A stretch of 6,574 nt of DNA from VGWG01 sp964580075 (GTDB lineage: Bacteria; Verrucomicrobiota; Kiritimatiellia; RFP12; JAAYNR01). The notes beneath the pieces were generated by a model that was given only the letters and a program-made list of their open reading frames with translations, was not told where the DNA came from and ran no database searches. The translations under genes were made by a program, and so were the position numbers. Below are positions 1-5,700 of the stretch, piece by piece (position 1 is the first letter of the stretch; each line of letters begins with the position of its first letter). The DNA lies in the NCBI GenBank assembly GCA_964580075.1, contig CAZOJL010000181.1, positions 1 to 6,574 on the forward strand, written 5' to 3'.

Positions 1-562
1 CGGCCAGTTTCTGCGGGTACTCCAGCGTGCATTTCAGGATGAACCACGCCACCGGATTGATGTCCACGGCGGTCGCCTCGCACCCCAGACGCATGGCTTC
101 GAGCGGGATGGCCCCGCCGCCCGCGAACGGATCGAGGACCTTCGGGGCCCGTCCGCCATACGCCTTCTTGATTTCCGCCCGAAACCAGTCCAGGTCAGCC
201 TTGTTCGATGTCTCCCGGCCCCAGTGCAGGATGCCGCCCTCGGTCTCTTCCTTCTCGCGCTCGACGATGCTCCCGTCGGGCATCTTCTTGCGTTCGATCT
301 TCTTGACCAGCTTACCGCCGATCTTCTCGCACAGTTCCTTACGCCCCTCCGGCGTTCCGGGATCGGGCAGGAGCGTGGCGATCAGCGCCGCGCGGCACGC
401 CGCCAGCGGTCGCCGCGCGGGCCAGATGTGCAAAGTTGAGATATGTCCATGCCGCACGTTCTTCTCGTGGACAGAATCCAGCGAAGCCTGCTTCAGCGGG
501 AAGGCGTGTTCGATGAGGCGGGGTCCACGGCATGCCGTGGACGCATGGATGAGGGTGTTCAT
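1..562 (-). CDS. DUF1156-type adenine-specific DNA methylase, N-terminal part (runs off the left edge)
   Basis: Minus-strand reading from ATG at 562 stays open for 187 codons to the window edge; the rest is missing. After a 15-residue leader the protein reads RLIEHAFPLKQASLDSV, then the strongly conserved RHGHISTLHIW and ARRPLAACRAA stretches typical of DUF1156 proteins. Residues about 144-153 are DPFAGGGAIP, the S-adenosylmethionine-binding motif I of amino-methyltransferases, followed by the acidic strand AVDINPVAWF. The catalytic NPPY-type motif should lie beyond the edge. By family knowledge it methylates adenine in DNA, and DUF1156 methylases recur beside DUF499 ATPases and SNF2 helicases in phage-defence islands. 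ATG 562 is the only usable start: no ATG, GTG or TTG occurs in frame between it and the conserved RLIEHAF. The leader, including STACRG, is therefore translated from a REP-like palindrome (523-542). The Shine-Dalgarno is weak and the gene starts 13 bases after the preceding stop, so it is probably co-transcribed. Confidence 0.9.
   Translation of the reverse strand, partial: MNTLIHASTACRGPRLIEHAFPLKQASLDSVHEKNVRHGHISTLHIWPARRPLAACRAALIATLLPDPGTPEGRKELCEKIGGKLVKKIERKKMPDGSIVEREKEETEGGILHWGRETSNKADLDWFRAEIKKAYGGRAPKVLDPFAGGGAIPLEAMRLGCEATAVDINPVAWFILKCTLEYPQKLA
523..556 (-). repeat. REP-like element 1, at the start of the methylase gene
   Basis: Perfect 20-base palindrome at 523-542 (GTCCACGGCATGCCGTGGAC), preceded on the minus strand by the head CTCATCCATGC. 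Its centre is 29 bases inside the methylase gene. It is read in frame as STACRG. No alternative start lies downstream, so it must be translated if the methylase is expressed. Confidence 0.85.
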
Positions 563-575
563 CGTGGGTTCACTT

Positions 576-1811
576 TCACGGGTCGAGGCTCCATTTTCCA
601 TGCAGGAGTTGAGTGTGCTTCTTGGTTAGATAATCGAAGTGGGCGCCGTCTTTGGAAGCCAAGGCGGCTTGGAAGACGCGGTCGGCGAGGTCGCGCTTGC
701 GGGCCGTTACGGCCGCATTCGCCAGCCGGATAATGCGTTGCCATTCGCGGGATTGCATTTCGCCGGCCAGCGCCTCGAACAACTCGAACCGTTTCTGTTC
801 TGCGGCGACCTGTCCGATCAGCGTCAGCGTCTTTTCGGCTTGATGGTCCAGATCGAGCACCAGCAGGGCGGGAATCCTGCCGCGCAGATAGGTCAGGCAG
901 AAATCAACTTCCTGTGCGAAAAGCCCGGCGAAGAAACCATCGGTGTGACCGTAGGTGAAGCCCACGTCCTCGAAGATGATGAGTTCGAGCAGGTCGGTCA
1001 AGAAAGCTTCCGGCGCAATGCCAGTTTTGTGGCGGGGAAAGGCGAGGTAGTCTTCAAAAGCCATCTGGAAACTCATGCCGATGCAGCCGAAGGAATCGTC
1101 CGCGATCTGTACCAGCTCCAGGGCCACGGTCATCGCGCTGCGCAACACGGCAAGGGCTTCCGCAGACTTGCCCTTGCCTGCCAACTTCTTCGCGGTTGCG
1201 GTTTCGGCATCCAGCTTCTTGGCCAGATCCCAGGAAGCATCCTCTTCATAGCAGCGCCTCCAGTTGAATCTGGCGCGAAGCGGCTCGTAGTAGGCATCGG
1301 GCGAGATCGGAAATGACGACCATCTTCCACGAAGCGCAAGATCGTACAATCTTTCGGCCGGAAGAATGCGCATGGGATCCGAAAGCTCATATGATCGTTG
1401 ATTGTGCTTGATGATCCGGCCATGCGCCCGGCGGGTTTCGGCTTTCGCCAATTCCGGAGGGATGGAGGCCAGGATCTCAGGCACGCCAAGACCGGCATCT
1501 GTCAACCGTTGCTGCAAATCGCGCAGGTGGCTTAGTTTCCGTTTGGCGTCTTCTGAGCAAAACATGCCCTTACGCAATCCACGCAGTTCGAGCCCCAGCC
1601 GGTCAAGATCGCCTTCAAACCTGTCGTTGGCCAGCAAGGCGTACCACACGTCCCAGTACGAGAGAGGAACCTCGCCGCCATTTGTCGAACGCATGCGGAT
1701 CGCGATGTCCGTGGCGACGGGAACGGCTGGCTTGGGAGGTTTGGCCATGGCGGCAACGTCCACGGCATGCCGTGGACGTATGGACGGGGAGTGCGAGAGC
1801 ATCGGTTTCAT
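576..1811 (-). CDS. Conserved-looking helical protein of unknown function (411 aa)
   Basis: I do not recognise a family with confidence. The 411-residue protein is soluble-looking, with no signal peptide or membrane segment. It is mostly predicted helix, rich in Ala, Leu, Arg and Lys. The segment around residues 205-260 (a helical hairpin, then QIADDSFGCIGMSF) and the C-terminal 320-400 helices (AEKTLTLIGQVAAEQKRFEL onward) have the look of helical-repeat, TPR-like scaffolds. The start is ATG 1811, overlapping the transposase stop (ATGA) and preceded by a perfect AAGGAGGT at 1821-1828 with 9-base spacing. This start puts a REP-derived peptide, SPSIRPRHAVDV, in the N-terminus. An alternative ATG at 1748 (residue 22, AMAKPPKP) lies just after the palindrome and would exclude it, but has no visible ribosome site. 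Its place between the helicase/transposase genes and the methylase suggests a scaffold or accessory subunit of the same system; this is inference from context only. Confidence 0.8.
   Translation of the reverse strand: MKPMLSHSPSIRPRHAVDVAAMAKPPKPAVPVATDIAIRMRSTNGGEVPLSYWDVWYALLANDRFEGDLDRLGLELRGLRKGMFCSEDAKRKLSHLRDLQQRLTDAGLGVPEILASIPPELAKAETRRAHGRIIKHNQRSYELSDPMRILPAERLYDLALRGRWSSFPISPDAYYEPLRARFNWRRCYEEDASWDLAKKLDAETATAKKLAGKGKSAEALAVLRSAMTVALELVQIADDSFGCIGMSFQMAFEDYLAFPRHKTGIAPEAFLTDLLELIIFEDVGFTYGHTDGFFAGLFAQEVDFCLTYLRGRIPALLVLDLDHQAEKTLTLIGQVAAEQKRFELFEALAGEMQSREWQRIIRLANAAVTARKRDLADRVFQAALASKDGAHFDYLTKKHTQLLHGKWSLDP
1756..1793 (-). repeat. REP-like element 2, at the start of the 411-aa gene
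   Basis: Perfect 24-base palindrome at 1756-1779, with core ACGGCATGCCGT and arms ACGTCC/GGACGT. The head CACTCCCCGTCCATA precedes it on the minus strand. It is read in frame as SPSIRPRHAVDV. It has the same GTCC/GGAC arms as element 1 but is read in a different frame. Confidence 0.85.
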
Positions 1812-2791
1812 AGGCGGATGACCTCCTTGTCTGGGTCGGCCTCGTGCAGGATGCAGGCGAGCATGCCGTCGGGGTTGAGGTGGCCAACCACGGCGCGGTT
1901 GCAGTGGGCGAGCACGTATTGGTTGCACCAGACGGCGCGACGGGCGCTGGGCGCATTGAGGGCGGGGTCAAAGGGGGAGAGCACGAGCAGGCGGGCCTCT
2001 TCAATAGCGACACGGCATGCCGTGTCGCCATCGACAGAGATCCCCCACGGCCTCACCCAGATCATGGGGTGTTTGTGCTTCAGGCCGGCCCCGAACACGG
2101 CACGTTCCATAGGGGAGAGAAAGCCTGAGATGATTGCTTCGCCGGGTTTGATCGGCAGGTTGCCGTGCGGAGCGTTTTGTCCGCGCGAGGCCAGAAATCC
2201 CACCTTGGGCATTTCAAGAAGCGCCTTGTTGCCCAAATACTGCGGCTCACCGCAATTCATCACGGCATCGTAGTTGAGCGGGTTGTCGCGGATATACCGC
2301 CGAATGTTGGACCGGGCCGCATCGTCACGCGCCCGGACCTCGTAAAAGCGCCCCTGCCAGAAGCTTTCGCCCAACGCCCGCGACACGGCGGCCTTGTAGG
2401 ACCGCACGATGGTCGGGACCGACCCCGCCACGGGTTTGCCGAACGCCTCCCGGCGTGCCGTGAGGCCATTGATATCCCAGCCCGCCGCCGTGAGTTGCAG
2501 CAACCCATGGAAATGGTTCGGCATCACGGCGTGTTCGTCAACGACGGCGCGCGGGAAATGGTCCGGGATTTCGCGCCAGCATTGGTCGGCGACAAGGCCC
2601 GCCTGGTTCAGCACCATCTTCCCGTTCACGACGGTTCCGAAGGCGGAGCGCATGTTCTTCGTGCAGATTGTCAGGAAATACCAGCCGGGGCTGGTGAAAT
2701 CCCAGCCCTGCATGCGCAGCCTCACGGCATGCCGTGAGGCTATGGACGGAGTGGCGGCATGCCGTGGCGCTGTGGAGGGAGTGGTGCTCAT
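1808..2791 (-). CDS. rayT: REP-associated tyrosine transposase (RAYT) with C-terminal SLOG/DprA-like domain
   Basis: A 327-residue protein. Residues about 28-190 are a Y1 HUH transposase of the IS200/RAYT type (COG1943): GWDFTSPGWYFLTICT (first strand), VMPNHFHGLL with the metal-binding HFH at 93-95, SFWQGRFYE (143-151), and RRYIRDNP with the probable nucleophile Tyr166. Such enzymes nick and join single-stranded REP hairpin DNA. Typical RAYTs end soon after this. Here about 135 residues follow, containing EAIISGFLSPMERAVF (219-233), PMIWVRPWGI, ARLLVLSPF (266-274), ARRAVWCNQYVLAHCNRAVV and a DGMLA turn. That order matches SLOG/DprA-like Rossmann proteins that bind nucleotides or their derivatives. 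The start ATG 2791 overlaps the helicase stop (ATGA), with GAGGTG 5 bases upstream. The first 26 residues are two tandem 10-residue REP-derived units (PSTAPRHAA, PSIASRHAV); GTG 2725 or ATG 2713 are alternative starts. Two further REP-like units are read through at residues 107-117 and 250-262. Confidence 0.88.
   Translation of the reverse strand: MSTTPSTAPRHAATPSIASRHAVRLRMQGWDFTSPGWYFLTICTKNMRSAFGTVVNGKMVLNQAGLVADQCWREIPDHFPRAVVDEHAVMPNHFHGLLQLTAAGWDINGLTARREAFGKPVAGSVPTIVRSYKAAVSRALGESFWQGRFYEVRARDDAARSNIRRYIRDNPLNYDAVMNCGEPQYLGNKALLEMPKVGFLASRGQNAPHGNLPIKPGEAIISGFLSPMERAVFGAGLKHKHPMIWVRPWGISVDGDTACRVAIEEARLLVLSPFDPALNAPSARRAVWCNQYVLAHCNRAVVGHLNPDGMLACILHEADPDKEVIRL
1821..1828 (-). promoter_or_regulatory. 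Consensus Shine-Dalgarno of the 411-aa gene
   Basis: AAGGAGGT, a full anti-16S match, sits in the last codons of the RAYT gene, 9 bases before ATG 1811. It decides the start in favour of ATG 1811 over ATG 1748, and places the REP palindrome at 1756-1779 in the translated region. Confidence 0.8.
2007..2039 (-). repeat. REP-like element 3, inside the SLOG-like domain of the RAYT gene
   Basis: Perfect 22-base palindrome at 2007-2028, with core ACGGCATGCCGT and arms GCGAC/GTCGC. The diverged head CTCTGTCGATG precedes it on the minus strand. It is read in frame as ISVDGDTACRVA, between the strand PMIWVRPWG and the helix before ARLLVLSPF, so it lies in a probable surface loop. Confidence 0.82.
2445..2474 (-). 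repeat. Decayed REP-like element 6, inside the RAYT catalytic domain
   Basis: Arms GCCTC (2445-2449) and GAGGC (2462-2466) flank a core altered to CGGCGTGCCG on the plus strand. The minus-strand head keeps ATGGCCTCACGGCA, close to the ATAGCCTCACGGCA of element 4. It is read as NGLTARREAF, the TACR frame with one replacement. It is probably an old copy that lost perfect pairing; convergence is possible. Confidence 0.5.
2718..2752 (-). repeat. REP-like element 4, in the RAYT N-terminus
   Basis: Perfect 24-base palindrome at 2718-2741, with core ACGGCATGCCGT and arms AGCCTC/GAGGCT. The head ACTCCGTCCATA precedes it on the minus strand. It is read as TPSIASRHAVRL. It forms the second unit of a 30-base tandem with element 5. 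Confidence 0.85.
2753..2782 (-). repeat. REP-like element 5, first codons of the RAYT gene
   Basis: The core CGGCATGCCG (2755-2764) is intact but the arms no longer pair. The head ACTCCCTCCACA matches that of element 4. It is read as TPSTAPRHAA. With element 4 (2723-2752) it makes two direct 30-base units, exactly ten codons each, so the frame is kept. Confidence 0.75.
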
Positions 2792-5700
2792 GTGGCCACC
2801 TCTGCTTCCATGACCTGCGAGTGGCCAACCAACACACTTCCCTTGGCCTTCGCCAGCAGGTTCCCGAACGGGTCTTGCACGCGGGCAAGGCGCGGGTTGG
2901 GCGTGGCGCAGTTGTAGACGGCATAGAACCAGTAGTCCTGACGCATGTTGCAGGCCTTGGCCCACTCGTTGGCGGACACCTCGATGTCGCCGGTCGTGGC
3001 TCGGCCCTTGACCTCGATGGATCGTTTCTCGTTGTCGGGGCGAATGGAAAGCAGATCAAATCCCGGATTGTCGGGCAGACCGGCGTGGCGGGCGAGTTCG
3101 GGCGTGTGGACGTCCAGGACTTTGGCCCCGGCCGCTTCCTCGAACGCCTGCGCCAACTGCATGGCGACCAGCTCGATATTTTTGTCGTGTTGCTCGATGT
3201 CAGCCGGGTCGGATGACGGCACGACAAGCGCATGGGCGACGAAGGTGACCTCGCCCGGCGCGATCAGGTCGGGTTCACGGTGCAGGACGGCCAGGGCGTT
3301 CTGGCGGCGCGCGGAAAGTTCGCGTTGCTGTCGCTTGACCTCGTCCAACGCCTCCATCGCCTTGCGGTTGCCGCTGCGGGCCTTGTCGGAATGCTTGGCG
3401 CGGGCGGTGGCCAATTCCGATTCCTGGTAGTCGAATCCCCGGCGGATGAACCCCTCACGTTCCGGGATGCTGTCGGCAAGGGCCTTCTTGCGTTCGAGGG
3501 CCATCCCGCGGGCGATGCGTTCCGCCAGATAGGCGCGGGCGAGTTCCTTCTGCTCGGTGGCCGCCACGGCCAGCCGTTGGGCCGAAGCGGGGAGTCCGTG
3601 TCCGCCCTTCAGGAGAAGAAGATGCTCGACGGGGCAGACGCAGATCTCCGCGCCTTCTTGTTGGCAGATCCCGACGAGGCGGCATTCGAGGACCTCTTCC
3701 TGCGCGAAGTCGGGCAACTCCGGGTCGGCGCGGCGCACCACCGAGAGAAGTGCCATGTGGAAGAGGTAGGGCTTGGTGGCGGATGGGTCGATGAAGACCG
3801 CGCCGCGTGTGCCCACGTCCGACAGCCGTTCCGTTGTCAGGGCGTGGAACCGCTCGAATACGGGTTCGCCAGGATGAAGCCAGATCACGTCCTTGCGATC
3901 TGTCGGGCGGACAACGGAGAAGTTGTCGCGGGATTTATCGGGGTACAGTTCCAGAACCGGAAACAACGGGTCCATCGCTCCGAACCGGAGGGATCGGAGC
4001 GAGAAGACTCCGTCCATGTCGCCGTCGATCTCGATGTCCACCAACGGCGCGGCCTGCTGGATGTACTGGCGGATGTATCCCGGCATCAGACGGAAATAGA
4101 CTTCCTGCTCCATGCTGACGCGGAGGCGCGGGAGCTCCTTCACCACGTCGCCTCCGGTTCCGTAGAGAGACTTCTCGCGCTTGGCCACGGCCTCGATCTG
4201 TTCCTTGGTCAGTCGTCCGTCCAGTTGCATCGCCACCTCGTCGGCGTCTTCCGTGACGGCAAGCTCCATGTAACGCTTGATGGACACGCCCTCGAACATG
4301 CGCCCGATGCAGTCGAATACCTTGTCGGACTGGAGTTCCTTGCGAATCTTCTCCAGTTTCTCGAGAAGCACCTTCAGCACCTTGCCTTCGCGGGTGGACG
4401 GGGCGACCAGGTTCATGATGACGACGGGGTCGTGCTTCTGGCCATAGCGGTGGATGCGGCCCATGCGCTGCTCCAGGCGGGCGGGATTCCACGGCACGTC
4501 GTAATTGATCATGATCCAGCAGAACTGGAGGTTAATGCCTTCGCCAGCGGCATCCGTGCAGATGAGGAAACGGGCTCCGCCGGCGTCCATCGGCTTTCGG
4601 AAACGCTCCACCTCGTCCTCACGTTGGAGGTACTGCATCCCGCCATGAATTTGGGCGATCTGACCGGTGTAACCCATGCCGCCAAGCCGCCGCACGAGGA
4701 ACTCCAGCGTGTCCCGGTGCTCGGTGAAGACGATGAACTTCTCGCCGCTGAATCGGGAGTCGGTCAGGACTTCCCGGAGCTTGTCGAACTTGGATTCATG
4801 CCCGCCGTCATGGACCTTGCGGGCAAGGTCGAGCAGTTCCTTGACCTGCTCCCTCTCGGCCAGCAGGTCAGTGAGGGATGCGGCGACCACGCCTTGGAGA
4901 AGGCGATCCTCGGCGGCCTCGTGGGCTTCGCCGTGTTCCTCGTCGCCTTCATCGTCCGCGCTGGTGGTGTCGAGAAGGTCGTCCTCGTGGAGGCGAGCCT
5001 GAAAGGTCATCATCTGCTCGGTGGTGATCTTTCCGTCCTGGATATCGTCGATCAGCGCGTTCAGTTTCTCCATCCGGCGCTCGAACGACCGCAGGAGCGC
5101 ATAGGTTGAACTGGCCAGACGCCGCTGGAACACACCCATGGCGAGTCGCGCCGCCTCACGATTCAGCAGCTTGGCCTTGTTGTAGACGAAGCGCAGGTAG
5201 TCCGTGGTCTCGTCGTAGAGTTTCTGCTCGCTGATCTCGCCCTGGCTGAGTTCGTAGCCGAGCGTGTCGGACATGCGCTTCGGGTAGAGCGGTCGGCCGT
5301 CCAGGTGGACCATCTCCTCCTTAGTGCGGCGGATGAAATGCGACTGCCGGCGTTCGCGCGGGAACTCGTCGAACGCGTCCGGGGTCGCGAGCATCTCGGG
5401 TTCGAGCAACCGCCACATGGCGTAGTACGGATAGTCCTTGCCCATGTGCGGGGTGGCGGTCAGGAGAAGGAGGTGATGGGCGCTCCAGCCCAGCCGCCAA
5501 TGGATGTTTTGGGATTGAATGCCCGCGAGCGCTTCGGCCAGGCAGTAGCGATCCGTCTTGCGAACGCGCAGATCGTTGCTGCGGTCCGCCGCCAGCTTGT
5601 GCGCCTCGTCGAAGATGACGAGGTCATAGGGTACCACGGTCGCTTCACGGAGACGCGCGAACATGCGCGGGCTCGACAGCGTATCGATGCTGATGATGAT

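Noticed and set aside
27..629. Plus-strand open frame opposite the methylase
   Set aside because: It is antisense to the clear DUF1156 reading with its SAM-binding motif; the translation is low-complexity Ser/Arg/Pro-rich.
639..1316. Plus-strand open frames opposite the 411-aa gene
   Set aside because: The minus-strand gene has a perfect ribosome site and operon coupling, whereas the plus frames have no upstream ribosome site and no motif.
1811..1928. Upstream extension of the 411-aa gene to the ATG at 1928
   Set aside because: The extra 39 residues are Arg/Pro-rich, overlap the RAYT SLOG-like domain in another frame and have no ribosome site. ATG 1811 has AAGGAGGT and an ATGA overlap.
2718..2770. 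The paired palindromes as a CRISPR array or intrinsic terminator
   Set aside because: There are only two adjacent units with no unique spacers, and no T-run follows either hairpin. They lie in translated sequence.
1808..2791. RAYT gene as a recent insertion sequence with terminal repeats
   Set aside because: No element ends or target duplications bracket the gene. Its ends are shared stop/start codons with its neighbours, so it is an operon member.
3232..5109. Long plus-strand open frame (625 codons) opposite the helicase
   Set aside because: It lies wholly antisense to a gene with all helicase motifs intact. Its protein shows no recognisable domain, and it arises from GC-rich codon usage on the other strand.
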